The notes below the pieces were generated by a model. It saw nothing but the letters and a program-made list of their open reading frames with translations, did not search any database and was not told the origin of the DNA. Of a DNA stretch of 64,000 bases, positions 44,662 through 54,604 are shown in pieces. The position numbers and the translations under genes are program-made. The DNA comes from Sporosarcina luteola (GTDB lineage Bacteria; Bacillota; Bacilli; Bacillales_A; Planococcaceae): NCBI RefSeq assembly GCF_023715585.1, contig NZ_JAMBOK010000001.1:434001-498000 (forward strand). Reading direction: 5' to 3'. Within the stretch, counting starts at the first letter, position 1; every line of letters begins with the position of its first letter.

Positions 44662-45954
44662 GTGACTATGAAAAAAATGATATTTGTGCTTGCCTATGCA
44701 TTAGTCGTAGTTTCAGTTTTCGCGTTTACGAAGACAACTGAAAATAATAAACTGGCGATTTTATTAAGCAACCAATATGCCCAGCAAATGGCGGATGCTT
44801 CGGATAAAATGGAGGAGCTCGATACTGCAGTGAAACAAACGCTCCTTTTCAACCAATCTGAAGGCTCGAAGAAAGCGCGAGAAGATATTTGGAGACTTTC
44901 TTCGGATATTAAGCGATCTGTCGCTTCATTGCCGTTGGATACAGCTTTTTCGACCTCATGGATCAATTACTTGGGGAGGATCGGTAATTATGCAAAAGTG
45001 GCCGATGCCTCAAGCGAGCCTGGGGAATATCATAAAGTGATGTCCCAGGCATCTAAAAACTTAGGCGCGATGCATGATGATTGGAGGCTTGCTACTGCAG
45101 GGCTCATCAACGGAAGGTATTCAATGGATGAATGGAATAATAAGCTGAATGCCTCGAATCCTGATATCAATTGGTCCAATCTAAGCACCAGCATTAAGCA
45201 ATACACAGAAGCCGACTTTCCTTTGACTGCCAGTGAGTCGGATGCTATGAAAAAGAAGGAATTGAAAAATATTGACGAGGCTAAAGTGACTCAGGCCGAG
45301 GCGGTAGAACGGTTCAAGACGCTCTTTCCGCAAGTGTCGAACGACGTCGTCGGTGTGGACAGGAGCAAGCCGGGTTCTCCTTACCCTTTCTATCACATCC
45401 GTTTTACTGATGGGGAGTCCATTGGCTACATCGATATTACTGAAAAAGGCGGACATGTACTTTCCTATCTGGCAGAAAGACCATATGGCAAGACTTCCGT
45501 TCCTTTTGAAGAACTGAAAAAGTTTGGAGAGGAATTCCTCAAGGCGGCAGGGTATAAAGACCTTGTATACGAAGAGGCAAGGGAAAATAATACTGCATGG
45601 CATTTCGTTTTCGTAAGGGAAGAGCCATTCTATGGCGCGAAGGTGTTCTCGGATGTTATCCATTTAAAACTAGCGAAGGACACGGGTGATGTCCTTGGCT
45701 TGAATGCAATGGAGTATATCCAAAAAGAAAAACTTCATCGCCAGTCCATCAAGAAAATGAATTGGAAGGAATTCTTCCACAGAGATGTTCAGATAGTGGA
45801 GAATGAACTTGCTTATGTGGAGAATGAAAGAAAGGAACAAAGGCTTGCGCACTATTTAAAGGTGACTCGCGACGAGAATGGGCATATTGGAACGTATAAT
45901 GTCCTAGTAGATACCGAAACTTCCGAAGTCATCAAAACAGAAAAGCTCGATTAA
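44662..45954 (+). CDS. ypeB: Germination protein YpeB
   Basis: 430 residues from GTG 44662, 9 nt after AGGAAGGG; ATG 44668 is an alternative. One N-terminal membrane helix (about 4-23), a helical external part, and C-terminal PepSY-like domains (HIRFTDGESIGYIDITEKGGHVLSYL, DTGDVLGLNAMEYI). YpeB and SleB need each other for stability and localisation in the dormant spore. The 53-bp gap and shared direction support an operon expressed in the forespore. Confidence 0.94.
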   Translation: MTMKKMIFVLAYALVVVSVFAFTKTTENNKLAILLSNQYAQQMADASDKMEELDTAVKQTLLFNQSEGSKKAREDIWRLSSDIKRSVASLPLDTAFSTSWINYLGRIGNYAKVADASSEPGEYHKVMSQASKNLGAMHDDWRLATAGLINGRYSMDEWNNKLNASNPDINWSNLSTSIKQYTEADFPLTASESDAMKKKELKNIDEAKVTQAEAVERFKTLFPQVSNDVVGVDRSKPGSPYPFYHIRFTDGESIGYIDITEKGGHVLSYLAERPYGKTSVPFEELKKFGEEFLKAAGYKDLVYEEARENNTAWHFVFVREEPFYGAKVFSDVIHLKLAKDTGDVLGLNAMEYIQKEKLHRQSIKKMNWKEFFHRDVQIVENELAYVENERKEQRLAHYLKVTRDENGHIGTYNVLVDTETSEVIKTEKLD

Positions 45955-46049
45955 TGACCTGTCTAGTTCAAATGGACTGAAAATCAGCATTGGAATTTAC
46001 ACCTACCCATGACATAATAGATGTATCGATAAAAGGTGGGTGTTTTGCA

Positions 46050-46688
46050 ATGCGTCTTTCAATTGGTATGAATGTAATGATTGATAAGGATTTTACCGAA
46101 ACCGGTGATAGGTATAAAAGTAAAGTAGTCGACTTTAGCGACGAGTTTGTGTTGATCGATTATCCTGCACATATCAGCACGGGCAAGACCGCGTTTTTCA
46201 TGGATGGGACACAGCTGCTCATTTCCTTTGTGGAAAACAAAATGTCCTATGCATTCCGTACTGAAGTGACAGGCAGGGTGAATAGAGGGATACCTATGTT
46301 GAAGTTGACCTATCCCGGGGATGATCAGCTGATTAAAATACAAAGGCGTGAATTTGTTAGAGTTGAAACTCCGATTGATGTTGCAGTTGCTATTGATGGC
46401 ATTTTCCAGCAGTTCGTTGCGGAGGACATCAGTGCTGGAGGCATTGCTCTCCATATCGGTCAGGAAAATCCATTTGAAGGAACAGATTTTGTTTCATTGA
46501 TCATCGCACTTCCCTATGTAAACGACGATATTAAATACATCAGGACAGACGCAAGAGTGGTAAGGGTTTGGGAGAAGGACAACAGCCGTATTGCTTCGTT
46601 GGAGTTTCTCAAAATCAACACGATGGAAAGACAGAACATCATTCGCTTCTGCTTTGAAAGGCAATTGCTTTCCAGGAATGAATTGTAA
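46050..46688 (+). CDS. ypfA: c-di-GMP-binding PilZ protein (YpfA/MotI)
   Basis: 212 residues from ATG 46050 (AAAGGTGGG upstream). The N-terminal YcgR-like beta domain is followed by PilZ: QRREFVRVE (RxxxR-type) and DISAGGIALHIG (D/NxSxxG), both needed for c-di-GMP. In B. subtilis YpfA (MotI, DgrA) binds MotA when c-di-GMP rises and disengages the flagellar motor. Same position between ypeB and cmk as in B. subtilis. A terminator follows. Confidence 0.92.
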   Translation: MRLSIGMNVMIDKDFTETGDRYKSKVVDFSDEFVLIDYPAHISTGKTAFFMDGTQLLISFVENKMSYAFRTEVTGRVNRGIPMLKLTYPGDDQLIKIQRREFVRVETPIDVAVAIDGIFQQFVAEDISAGGIALHIGQENPFEGTDFVSLIIALPYVNDDIKYIRTDARVVRVWEKDNSRIASLEFLKINTMERQNIIRFCFERQLLSRNEL

Positions 46689-46699
46689 AGTGTTAAGCA

Positions 46700-46737
46700 G
46701 GGGAAAGTCCTATTTGTACAGGACTTTTCCCTTTTCT
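46700..46737 (+). terminator. Rho-independent terminator after ypfA
   Basis: Arms GGGGAAAGTCC and GGACTTTTCCC with a 10-nt loop, then TTTTCT. Confidence 0.85.
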
Positions 46738-46748
46738 ATTTAAAAAGC

Positions 46749-46852
46749 GGAAGGTGGCGGTTAGGTGGGACAGGCATAAGGAGAAGTTGAGGAGTGGCGC
46801 TCTTTGCCACGAAGCAACTGAAACTTATGACCTGAGCACCTCCCACCTGAAG
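46749..46852 (+). repeat. Interspersed repeat family 2, short copy B'
   Basis: About 104 bp, AAGGTGGCGGTTAGGTGGG to CCACCTGAAGCTGG. It has GGCATAAGG, the hairpin GTGGCGCTCTTTGCCAC, and AACTTATGACC, but lacks the central CCGCGTCCTGCGG segment. It lies next to the longer copy B, as a tandem pair. Confidence 0.8.
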
Positions 46853-46867
46853 CTGGATTATTAAAAA

Positions 46868-47019
46868 GAGGATAGTAGCGGTTAGCAAAAAGTTCGCAGT
46901 AAGTGTGCCGCGTCCTGCGGCAACGACTGCACACCTGCATCCTTGCAGGCGTGGAGTGGCGTTCCTTGCCACGGAAAGCAGCTTAAACTTATGATCCGAG
47001 CACCTGCCACGTGAAGCTG
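46868..47019 (+). repeat. Interspersed repeat family 2, copy B
   Basis: About 152 bp, from GTAGCGGTTAGCAAAAAGT to CACGTGAAGCTG. It shares AAAGTTCGCAGT, CCGCGTCCTGCGGCAACGAC, the hairpin GTGGCGTTCCTTGCCAC and AACTTATGATCCGAGCACC with the copy at 13478-13655 (opposite strand) and with B'. The two copies fill the 375-bp gap between ypfA and cmk. Confidence 0.85.
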
Positions 47020-47024
47020 AATTG

Positions 47025-47033
47025 TGTTACAAT
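47025..47033 (+). promoter_or_regulatory. Extended -10 promoter of cmk
   Basis: TGT directly before TACAAT (47028-47033), without a recognisable -35; its upstream part lies in the end of repeat copy B. 31 bp before the cmk start. Confidence 0.5.
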
Positions 47034-47063
47034 GTTTTCGAATTGAATTCGGGGGTAGATGAT

Positions 47064-47741
47064 ATGTTAAAAGGAATTAGCATTGCTATTGATGGACCTG
47101 CAGCGGCGGGGAAAAGTACGATTGCAAAAAGGATTGCTCAGAAATTGCATTACACGTATATCGACACAGGTGCGATGTACCGCGCTTTGACGCATAAAGC
47201 GATCCTTTCGGACATAGATATGGACAGTGATAACGATTTAGCGGACTTATTACGGAACACAGAGATTCTATTGATACCTGAAAAAGGCGGCCAAGCTGTA
47301 TGGATAGATGGAGTTGATTGTTCGGACGTAATTAGGTCTCAGCAAGTTACTGGGGCAGTTTCCAAAGTGGCATCACATCCGACAGTCCGAAAAATGATGG
47401 TGGATAAGCAACGTGTGCTTGCAAATGCTTCTGGTGTCGTAATGGATGGTCGCGACATCGGTACAGAAGTACTTCCGGATGCAGACTTGAAAATCTTCAT
47501 GACTGCTTCTGTTGAAGAAAGGGCAGTTAGGCGCTATCAGGAAAATGAAAAGCGCGGAATGCATTCTTCGCTTGAGCAGCTGAAAGAGGAAATTGAAAAG
47601 CGCGATCGTGCTGACAGCGAACGGGAAGTATCTCCGCTAAAGAAGGCGGATGATGCCATCCTGGTCGATACGACTTCTATGTCCATAGACGATGTAGTCG
47701 ATAAAGTGATAGAACTTGCGGAAGCGAGGATGGAACGATGA
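47064..47741 (+). CDS. cmk: Cytidylate kinase
   Basis: 225 residues from ATG 47064 (GGGGGTAGATGAT upstream; the longer frame has no site). P-loop GPAAAGKST (about 11-19), YIDTGAMYRALTHKAI, VVMDGRDIGTEVLPDADLKIFMTAS and the late ERDRADSERE-type Lid. It phosphorylates CMP and dCMP with ATP, salvaging products of RNA and phospholipid turnover. Its end overlaps the acyltransferase gene by four bases. Confidence 0.96.
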   Translation: MLKGISIAIDGPAAAGKSTIAKRIAQKLHYTYIDTGAMYRALTHKAILSDIDMDSDNDLADLLRNTEILLIPEKGGQAVWIDGVDCSDVIRSQQVTGAVSKVASHPTVRKMMVDKQRVLANASGVVMDGRDIGTEVLPDADLKIFMTASVEERAVRRYQENEKRGMHSSLEQLKEEIEKRDRADSEREVSPLKKADDAILVDTTSMSIDDVVDKVIELAEARMER

Positions 47742-48319
47742 ATCTATATCCGTTCGGAAAATTTCTTGTCAGTACGATACTCTATCCCCTGTATCGAGTC
47801 AAAGTGATCGGTGCTGAGAATTTCCCTTCTGAAGGCGGAGTGCTCCTTTGCACGAACCACATTGATAACCTGGATCCGCCCGTCGTCGGCATGACTTGTC
47901 CACGAACCGTCCACTTCATGGCTAAGGAGGAATTGTTCAATGCGCCACTCCTTAAAACCGTTCTGCCGAAAGTGAACGCTTTTCCCGTAAAACGGGGCAT
48001 GAGCGATCGTGAAGCTTTCAGGAAGGCTTTGAAACTATTGCGGGGCGGTCATGTAGTGGGAATGTTTCCGGAAGGGACAAGGAGCAAAACCGGAGAACTG
48101 GGAAAAGGACTTGCAGGTGCGGGCTTCTTTGCGTTAAAAGGAGAAGCGGTTGTAATGCCGTGTGCAATCATTGGACCTTATAAACCTTTCCGTACTTTGC
48201 GTGTCGTCTATGGCAAGCCGATAGACATGACGCCCTACCGCGAAAGCAAGGCATCAGCGGAAGAAGTGACAGAAGTCATCATGAATGAAATCCGCATCCT
48301 TTTGGAACAGCATAAATAA
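47738..48319 (+). CDS. plsC: 1-acyl-sn-glycerol-3-phosphate acyltransferase
   Basis: 193 residues from ATG 47738, overlapping cmk. PlsC domain: NHIDNLDPP (the HX4D catalytic motif), PVKRGMSDREAFRKAL, and FPEGTRSKTGELGKG. A single N-terminal hydrophobic segment associates it with the inner membrane face. It adds the second acyl chain to lysophosphatidic acid, giving phosphatidic acid. Synteny cmk - acyltransferase - S1-domain gene is common in Bacillales. Confidence 0.92.
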   Translation: MNLYPFGKFLVSTILYPLYRVKVIGAENFPSEGGVLLCTNHIDNLDPPVVGMTCPRTVHFMAKEELFNAPLLKTVLPKVNAFPVKRGMSDREAFRKALKLLRGGHVVGMFPEGTRSKTGELGKGLAGAGFFALKGEAVVMPCAIIGPYKPFRTLRVVYGKPIDMTPYRESKASAEEVTEVIMNEIRILLEQHK

Positions 48320-48337
48320 ATTAATAAGGTTAATTTT

Positions 48338-48366
48338 TTGTTTTTATGCATCGATTCGAATAATAT
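48338..48366 (+). promoter_or_regulatory. Candidate sigma-A promoter of the S1-domain gene
   Basis: TTGTTT (48338-48343), 17-bp spacer, TAATAT (48361-48366); each half matches at four of six positions. Confidence 0.4.
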
Positions 48367-48399
48367 AGAGATAGGATTCATTATGGAGGAGGACTACAT

Positions 48400-49539
48400 A
48401 TGACTGAAGAAATGAATTTGGATGAAATGAACGGATTTAAGGAAGGGGATCGTGTCACTGGTAAAGTGACAAAGATCGAAGATAAATCCGTATTGGTCGA
48501 AATTACAGGTGCGCCTTTCGATGGTGTCATCCCCATCAGTGAATTATCAAGTCTTCACGTTGAAAAGGCTTCTGATGCAGTGCAAGTCGGAGATGAACTT
48601 GAACTGATCATCACGAAAGTGGAAGATGAAAATTATGTGCTTTCCAAGCGGAAAGTCGATGCGGAAAACGCATGGGATTCCCTTGAAGCGAAATTCAATA
48701 ACCAGGAAACAATTGAAACGGAAGTGAAAGATGTCGTGAAAGGCGGCCTTGTCGTCGATCTAGGCGTCCGTGGTTTTATTCCGGCTTCCCTTGTAGAAGA
48801 CCATTTTGTTGAATCCTTTGAAGACTACAAAGGGCGTACGATGGAATTCAAAATCGTCGAAATGGACAAGGAGAAAAATCGTCTCATCCTCTCCCATCGT
48901 GCCGTACTTCAAGAGGAAAAAGCGAGCAGGAAAGAAGAGATTCTTGAAGATTTGAAAGAAGGGCAAGTACTGGAAGGGACTGTACAGCGCATTGCTTCGT
49001 TCGGGGCTTTCGTTGACATCGGCGGTGTGGACGGATTGGTCCATATCTCGCAGCTTTCACATGAACATGTAGAAAAAGTGTCCGACGTGTTGAAAGAAGG
49101 GGAGAAGGTTAACGTGAAAGTCCTCTCGGTCGACCGTGATTCGGAACGGATTTCATTATCCATCAAAGAGACATTGCCAGGACCATGGGAAAATATCGAA
49201 GAAAGAGCGCCGAAAGGATCGGTATTGGAAGGCACTGTAAAGCGCCTTGTATCGTATGGCGCATTCGTTGAGGTATTCCCTGGCGTGGAAGGGCTAGTCC
49301 ACATCTCCCGAATTTCCCACCAGCATATCGGAACCCCTCATGAAGTGCTTGAGGAAGGACAAAAAGTCGATGTGAAAGTTGTTGATGTGAATGCATCGGA
49401 GAGACGGCTTTCCCTCAGCATCAAAGACCTTCTTGAGAAGGAAGAGGTCGAGTCATACGGCGATTATGAAATGAAAGAAGAGTCGGGCTTCTCATTAAGT
49501 GATGTCATCGGTGATCAATTGAAAAAATTCACCGAGTAA
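48400..49539 (+). CDS. ypfD: S1-domain RNA-binding protein (YpfD, S1 homologue)
   Basis: 379 residues from ATG 48400 (GGAGGAGG upstream). Four S1 domains can be counted: [67 protein letters not shown] and [20 protein letters not shown]. This is the short form found in Bacillus, as opposed to the six-domain S1 of E. coli. Domains 3 and 4 are nearly repeats ([24 protein letters not shown]). It binds RNA and probably ribosomes, but is not an essential ribosomal protein in B. subtilis. Confidence 0.93.
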   Translation: MTEEMNLDEMNGFKEGDRVTGKVTKIEDKSVLVEITGAPFDGVIPISELSSLHVEKASDAVQVGDELELIITKVEDENYVLSKRKVDAENAWDSLEAKFNNQETIETEVKDVVKGGLVVDLGVRGFIPASLVEDHFVESFEDYKGRTMEFKIVEMDKEKNRLILSHRAVLQEEKASRKEEILEDLKEGQVLEGTVQRIASFGAFVDIGGVDGLVHISQLSHEHVEKVSDVLKEGEKVNVKVLSVDRDSERISLSIKETLPGPWENIEERAPKGSVLEGTVKRLVSYGAFVEVFPGVEGLVHISRISHQHIGTPHEVLEEGQKVDVKVVDVNASERRLSLSIKDLLEKEEVESYGDYEMKEESGFSLSDVIGDQLKKFTE

Positions 49540-49583
49540 TATTTGACAAATTATCGAACAAACGAATGAAACGCAACTGTATG

Positions 49584-49619
49584 GGTGATGGTGCTTACAT
49601 AGGCATCATCATCTTTTTT
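49584..49619 (+). terminator. Rho-independent terminator after ypfD
   Basis: Arms GGTGATGGTGC and GCATCATCATC with two G-T pairs, 8-nt loop, T6 tail. Confidence 0.8.
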
Positions 49620-49661
49620 GTGTATAATACACAAGAGATATATTGGAAGGGTGTTTAATTA

Positions 49662-50972
49662 ATGAGTAAACCAACCGTAGCGATTGTCGGAAGGCCGAAC
49701 GTAGGGAAGTCGACAATCTTCAACCGTATCGTTGGAGAACGTATTTCAATTGTCGAGGACGTAGCCGGGGTGACAAGGGACCGGATCTATAGCTCGGCAG
49801 ATTGGCTGTCGCATGATTTCAATCTGATTGACACAGGCGGCATTGATATCGGAGATGAGCCAATCCTGGAACAGATTAGAATGCAGGCGGAGATTGCCAT
49901 CGAAGAAGCCGATGTCATCATCTTCTTAACGAATGGGCGAGAAGGAGTGACCGATGCGGACGAGCATGTCGCTAAAATCCTTTATAAAACGAAGAAGCCA
50001 ATCGTCTTGGCAGTGAATAAAGTCGACAATCCGGACATGCGCGATATGATTTATGATTTTTATTCGCTAGGTTTTGGCGATCCGTATCCAATTTCCGGAT
50101 CCCATGGACTGGGACTTGGAGATTTGCTGGATGCAGTTGCAGCAAGCTTTCCGGAAGCAGGGGAAGAAGTCGAAGAGGATGACGTTATTCGCTTTTCTTT
50201 AATTGGAAGACCGAATGTCGGTAAATCATCACTTGTAAACGCGTTGCTTGGCGAAGATCGCGTCATCGTCAGCGATGTAGCAGGAACAACAACAGATGCA
50301 ATCGATACCTCATACGAGTTCGAAGGTCAGAAATATAAGATCATCGATACAGCAGGGATGCGTAAAAAAGGCAAAGTGTATGAGAGTATGGAGAAATACA
50401 GTGTTTTACGTGCTCTGAAAGCAATCGACCGATCGGATGTCGTCCTGATTGTCCTCAACGGCGAAGAAGGAATCCGCGAACAGGACAAGCGGATTGCAGG
50501 CTATGCGGAAGAAGCTGGGAAAGGCATCATGTTTGTTGTGAATAAATGGGACGCTATCGAGAAGGACGATAAAACCATGAACCGCTTCAATGAAGATATC
50601 CGCAAAAACTTCCTGTTTCTTGACTATGCTCCTATTGCATACGTTTCAGCAAAAACGAAGCAGCGAGTGACGACGTTATTCGACCAAATAAAAATGATCA
50701 GCGAAAATCACGCTCTGCGCATCCAGTCAAGCGTATTGAATGAAGTGATCGAGGATGCAGTCGCACGCAATCCAGCCCCATCCGATAAAGGCCGCAGACT
50801 GCGCATCTATTATGCTACGCAAGTTGCGGTCAAGCCTCCGGTCTTCATTGTATTTGTCAATGAACCGGAACTGATGCACTTTTCCTATGAGAGATTTCTG
50901 CAAAACCGCTTAAGGGAATCTTTTGGATTTGAAGGGACGCCAATCCGGCTGATTACGCGTGCGAGAAGCTGA
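49662..50972 (+). CDS. der: Ribosome-assembly GTPase Der (EngA)
   Basis: 436 residues from ATG 49662. Two tandem GTPase domains: GRPNVGKST (10-18) with DTGGID and NKVD, and GRPNVGKSS (182-190) with [11 protein letters not shown] and NKWD; then the C-terminal KH-like domain ([21 protein letters not shown]). Essential for 50S subunit maturation. In B. subtilis yphA, yphB and seaA lie between ypfD and der; here only about 120 bp separates them. TATAAT at 49623-49628 is a possible -10. Confidence 0.97.
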   Translation: MSKPTVAIVGRPNVGKSTIFNRIVGERISIVEDVAGVTRDRIYSSADWLSHDFNLIDTGGIDIGDEPILEQIRMQAEIAIEEADVIIFLTNGREGVTDADEHVAKILYKTKKPIVLAVNKVDNPDMRDMIYDFYSLGFGDPYPISGSHGLGLGDLLDAVAASFPEAGEEVEEDDVIRFSLIGRPNVGKSSLVNALLGEDRVIVSDVAGTTTDAIDTSYEFEGQKYKIIDTAGMRKKGKVYESMEKYSVLRALKAIDRSDVVLIVLNGEEGIREQDKRIAGYAEEAGKGIMFVVNKWDAIEKDDKTMNRFNEDIRKNFLFLDYAPIAYVSAKTKQRVTTLFDQIKMISENHALRIQSSVLNEVIEDAVARNPAPSDKGRRLRIYYATQVAVKPPVFIVFVNEPELMHFSYERFLQNRLRESFGFEGTPIRLITRARS

Positions 50973-51050
50973 CAGACATATTTTCTAAATGTCATTAAGC
51001 AGAAGCGATTCGACGGATGTAGTATTGTAATTACTAATGAGGTGAACGTA

Positions 51051-52073
51051 TTGGAAAAAGTATCAGTGATCGGTGCAGGTAGTTGGGGAACCGCAATTGC
51101 ATTCGTCCTCGCAGAAAACGGTCATGATTGCCTGCTATGGACAAGAAGGGCGGAACAGAGTGCCGAAATCAATGAAAAACATACAAATGCTGCGTATTTG
51201 CCCGGCATTGCATTGCCTGAAAATCTTAAGGCGACCTCCGATTTGAAGGCAGCCGTGCAGCATGCTGATAGTATTGTCATTGCAGTTCCGACGAAAGCGA
51301 TTCGGGCATTAAGTTCCGAACTCAATCAGCTTGCAGACAAATCAAAGCTGATCATTCACGTTTCCAAAGGCATTGAGCCGGATACATTGAAGCGGATTTC
51401 CGAAGTGATCGAGGAAGAAGTTTCTCCGGAGAAACGAAGTGCCATTGTTGCACTTTCCGGTCCGAGCCATGCAGAGGAGGTCGTTCTTCGCCATCCTACG
51501 ACGATCACAGCAGCTTCATTCGACAGAGAGGCCGCAGAACACGTACAGGATTTGTTCATGAATGATCAGTATTTCCGGGTATACACGAACGATGATCTGA
51601 TCGGCGTGGAACTTGGTGCGGCACTGAAAAATGTCATTGCGCTAGCTGCCGGAATCACGGATGGCATCGGTTATGGGGATAATGCCAAGGCAGCACTCAT
51701 AACACGCGGTTTGGCGGAGATCACAAGACTTGGCGTGAAGATGGGGGCGAATCCGCTGACTTTTTCAGGCTTGACGGGTCTTGGCGACTTGATTGTGACT
51801 TGCACAAGCGTACATTCGCGAAATTGGAAGGCCGGCAATCTATTGGGCCAAGGGAAGTCATTGGATGAAATTGTCTCGGGCATGGGCATGGTCATTGAAG
51901 GGGTACGTACAACTAAGGCCGCCTATCAACTATCGTTGCGCTACGATGTATCAATGCCTTTGACAGAGGCGTTATATTCGGTCCTCTTCGATAATATTCC
52001 GCCGAAGGAAGCTGTCGATCAGCTTATGAGTCGAATGAAAAAGCAGGAAATTGAAGATATTTATTTCAAATAA
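51051..52073 (+). CDS. gpsA: NAD(P)-dependent glycerol-3-phosphate dehydrogenase
   Basis: 340 residues from TTG 51051, 6 nt after GAGGTGA. Rossmann motif GAGSWGTAIA near residue 8, HVSKGIE, LSGPSHAEE, the catalytic Lys in ALKNVIALAAGITDG, and the substrate loop TRGLAEITRLG with LGDLIVTCTS. It reduces dihydroxyacetone phosphate to sn-glycerol 3-phosphate, the backbone for phospholipids. Same gene order as B. subtilis (der, gpsA, yphE, yphF, spoIVA). Confidence 0.97.
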   Translation: MEKVSVIGAGSWGTAIAFVLAENGHDCLLWTRRAEQSAEINEKHTNAAYLPGIALPENLKATSDLKAAVQHADSIVIAVPTKAIRALSSELNQLADKSKLIIHVSKGIEPDTLKRISEVIEEEVSPEKRSAIVALSGPSHAEEVVLRHPTTITAASFDREAAEHVQDLFMNDQYFRVYTNDDLIGVELGAALKNVIALAAGITDGIGYGDNAKAALITRGLAEITRLGVKMGANPLTFSGLTGLGDLIVTCTSVHSRNWKAGNLLGQGKSLDEIVSGMGMVIEGVRTTKAAYQLSLRYDVSMPLTEALYSVLFDNIPPKEAVDQLMSRMKKQEIEDIYFK

Positions 52074-52103
52074 GTTGTTTTGAGATACGAAAGGATGATT
52101 CAC

Positions 52104-52310
52104 TTGTCCTCACTGGATAAAATGTGGCTGTCGTTTTACGCAATGGGTTTCATGGCTATTTCCATGGGACTCATCTACGTAAGCAGACATAAGCTTTCGA
52201 ATAGATTATTGAAGTTCATTTTTGCCCTTATCGCTTATTCCTTATTGATAATTTCGTTTGTAGCGATGGTATACCTAGTATTCAGTGGGCCTACTGGAGG
52301 AGGAAGATGA
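52104..52310 (+). CDS. yphE: YphE-like membrane protein (DUF2768)
   Basis: 68 residues from TTG 52104, 9 nt after AAAGG; this gives LSSLDKMWLSFYAMGF, close in length to B. subtilis YphE (67). Two membrane helices (about 6-24 and 37-60) with YVSRHK between them and a C-terminal VFSGPTGGGR. Unknown function; position between gpsA and yphF ahead of spoIVA suggests a spore or envelope role. Four-base overlap with the next gene. Confidence 0.83.
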   Translation: MSSLDKMWLSFYAMGFMAISMGLIYVSRHKLSNRLLKFIFALIAYSLLIISFVAMVYLVFSGPTGGGR

Positions 52311-53026
52311 AGATGGTGCCAAAAACTTCCGTTTTACTTCCATCCGTTATTGCCATTGTGCTTCTTCTTTCTGGATGCATGTACAAAGGTGAAGATAAGG
52401 CTGTCAGAGAGAATCCATATGAAGATCAATTAGAGTTGATCCAAAAAGCTGTCAATGCTTACAAGGAAAACAACGGAGGCCTGCTCCCGATTAAAACGAG
52501 AGACCAGGAAACAGATATGTACATAAAATACCCTATTGAATTTTCCAAGATAGTCCCTGCATACACTGAAAAAATCCCCTCCAATGCTTACGAAACCGGG
52601 GGTATTTATCAATATGTCCTAATGGACGTCGAGGAAAATCCGACTGTTAAACTAGTCGATCTGCGAATTGCCGAGAGGATCCGTGATTTAAATCTTAGAA
52701 AGCACATCAATGGAAAGCTTCCCTTTAAAGATCCTGTAGGGGAGAATGTATACGAAATCGATTATGAGGCTATGGGGTTCAAGGAGCCATTGAAGGTTGA
52801 AAGTCCCTATTCTGACGCCTTGCTGCCTATTGTTGTCGGTGGGGACGGTCATTTTTATGTCGATTATTCCATTGACCTGAACAGGATTCTTCAGGAGGAA
52901 AAGCCTGATGTGAAAAAAGGGGAAGATATCCGTTATCTTCTGTCCGAATCCTATCCGATTTTGCCCGCCTATTCCTTGCCGTATACGGTGAACGATAAAA
53001 ACGAACCTGTTTTCTTGAAGAAGTGA
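52307..53026 (+). CDS. yphF: YphF-like lipoprotein
   Basis: 239 residues from ATG 52307, overlapping yphE by four bases. Signal peptide with lipobox LLSGC (Cys24), then a soluble domain with ENPYEDQLELIQKAVNAYKENNGGLLPIKTRD, a pattern shared with YphF and some ComX-pilin-like proteins, and repeated GxYQYVLMDVEENPTVKLVDLR-type strands. Anchored outside the membrane. B. subtilis yphF precedes spoIVA too. Function unknown. Confidence 0.8.
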   Translation: MKMVPKTSVLLPSVIAIVLLLSGCMYKGEDKAVRENPYEDQLELIQKAVNAYKENNGGLLPIKTRDQETDMYIKYPIEFSKIVPAYTEKIPSNAYETGGIYQYVLMDVEENPTVKLVDLRIAERIRDLNLRKHINGKLPFKDPVGENVYEIDYEAMGFKEPLKVESPYSDALLPIVVGGDGHFYVDYSIDLNRILQEEKPDVKKGEDIRYLLSESYPILPAYSLPYTVNDKNEPVFLKK

Positions 53027-53048
53027 CCAATTTCATATGAGTCTATTA

Positions 53049-53085
53049 AAACGTTTCATGCATTTTTAGCATGAAACGTTTTTCA
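53049..53085 (+). terminator. Rho-independent terminator after yphF
   Basis: Perfect 13-bp stem AAACGTTTCATGC/GCATGAAACGTTT, 7-nt loop, T-rich tail. Confidence 0.92.
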
Positions 53086-53125
53086 TTTACATAAACTAAT
53101 ATGCGCGAAAAAAGGAGGGCTTAGT

Positions 53126-54604
53126 ATGAAAGAGGAATTATATGAAAATCTGGCTAGAAGAACGGACGGGGATATTTATATAGGTGTGGTCGGCCCTGTT
53201 CGTGTAGGAAAATCGACTTTTGTCAAAAGGGTGATGGAGGAGGTCGTCATACCGAATATGACGGATGCAGGCGATAGGGCACGAGCACAGGACGAACTGC
53301 CTCAAAGCTCGCCAGGTCCGATCATTATGACGTCTGAACCGAAATTCGTTCCAGCGCAAGGCACCCAAGTCTCAATCGGGGAGGGGGAGCTATCTTTTCA
53401 GATTCGACTTGCGGACTGTGTCGGTTATGTAATTGATGGAGTGAAGGGATATGAGGATGAGGATGGTCCGAAATATGTCCATACGCCTTGGCATAATGAA
53501 CCGATTCCATTCGAGGAAGCTGCACGCATCGGTACGGACAAAGTGATAAGAGATCATTCTACAATCGGGATTCTCGTGACGACGGATGGGACAGTAAACA
53601 ATATTCCGAGAGCTGCTGCAGAGGTAGCTGAAGATGACATCGTTGGAAAGCTGAAAGAAATCGGTAAACCGTTTGTCATAGTCCTGAATTCCAAAATGCC
53701 AGCGCATGAAAAAACTGTAGCACTTAAGGAAAAACTTCATGAAAAACATGGAGTACCTGTCATCGCGATCAGTGCCGACCAATTGAACGCGCAGGAGATC
53801 CAACTCATTTTGAAGGAAGCCTTGTACGAATTCCCGATTACGGACATCGAATTGCAAAAGCCGGACTGGATGGATGTGCTCGGATCCGAACATGAGTTGA
53901 ATGCAGCAATTGATAATGTCATTAATGAAGGATTCCTCGAGGCGTCGAAAATTCGAAAAGTACAAGAACTGGCAGAACGTCTGAAGGACGAAAAGTATGT
54001 CCGTAATGCCGAAGTCGTCGATGTGGATGCGGGGAAAGGAAAGGCCACTGTCAATATCGAGATGGATGAGCAAGCATTCCGTGAAGTATGCGAAGGCCTC
54101 ATGCAACAAGAAATGAAAACGAAAAAAGATTGGCTTCTCTTTGTGAAAGATGCTGTCAAAGCTAAGAAATCATATGATATGTATGCTGAAGCTATTGAAA
54201 CCGCCAAAAAGACCGGTTATGGAGTCGCTTTGCCAACAATTGATGATTTCCAGCCATCTCCTCCTGAACTCATCAAACAAGATAATTTCTACGGAGTGCG
54301 CATGAAAGCGGCAGCACCATCCCTTCACATCATCCGGATCGATATGGACGCGGAATTCTCGCCGTTGATCGGCTCGGAATTCCATAGCCATCACTTGCTG
54401 AAGGAGCTGAAGAATGCCTACCTTCATGACCGGGAAGCTCTTTGGCAGACGCAGCTCTTCGGTACACCACTGCATGAAGTGATGAAGGAGAGCATCCGCT
54501 TCAAAACGTCCTCCGTTCCGCCAAACGCCAGAAAAAGGCTCAGAGAAACGATCGAGCAGATGGTTAATGATGGAAATAAAGGCATGATAACGTTCATCGT
54601 ATAG
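53126..54604 (+). CDS. spoIVA: Spore coat morphogenetic ATPase SpoIVA
   Basis: 492 residues from ATG 53126 (AAAAAAGGAGGG upstream), the same size as B. subtilis SpoIVA. Walker A GPVRVGKST (23-31), sensor Thr region IGILVTTDGTVNN, and VILNSKMPAHEK lie in the N-terminal P-loop ATPase; a middle domain and a C-terminal tail (FKTSSVPPNARKRLRETIEQMV) mediate polymerisation. It forms the basement layer of the coat around the forespore, made in the mother cell under sigma E. No convincing sigma-E promoter could be fixed in the short upstream gap. Confidence 0.97.
   Translation: MKEELYENLARRTDGDIYIGVVGPVRVGKSTFVKRVMEEVVIPNMTDAGDRARAQDELPQSSPGPIIMTSEPKFVPAQGTQVSIGEGELSFQIRLADCVGYVIDGVKGYEDEDGPKYVHTPWHNEPIPFEEAARIGTDKVIRDHSTIGILVTTDGTVNNIPRAAAEVAEDDIVGKLKEIGKPFVIVLNSKMPAHEKTVALKEKLHEKHGVPVIAISADQLNAQEIQLILKEALYEFPITDIELQKPDWMDVLGSEHELNAAIDNVINEGFLEASKIRKVQELAERLKDEKYVRNAEVVDVDAGKGKATVNIEMDEQAFREVCEGLMQQEMKTKKDWLLFVKDAVKAKKSYDMYAEAIETAKKTGYGVALPTIDDFQPSPPELIKQDNFYGVRMKAAAPSLHIIRIDMDAEFSPLIGSEFHSHHLLKELKNAYLHDREALWQTQLFGTPLHEVMKESIRFKTSSVPPNARKRLRETIEQMVNDGNKGMITFIV

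Noticed and set aside
53086-53125. Sigma-E promoter of spoIVA
   Set aside because: CATAAACT resembles a sigma-E -10 but no matching -35 could be placed outside the yphF terminator; too weak to annotate.
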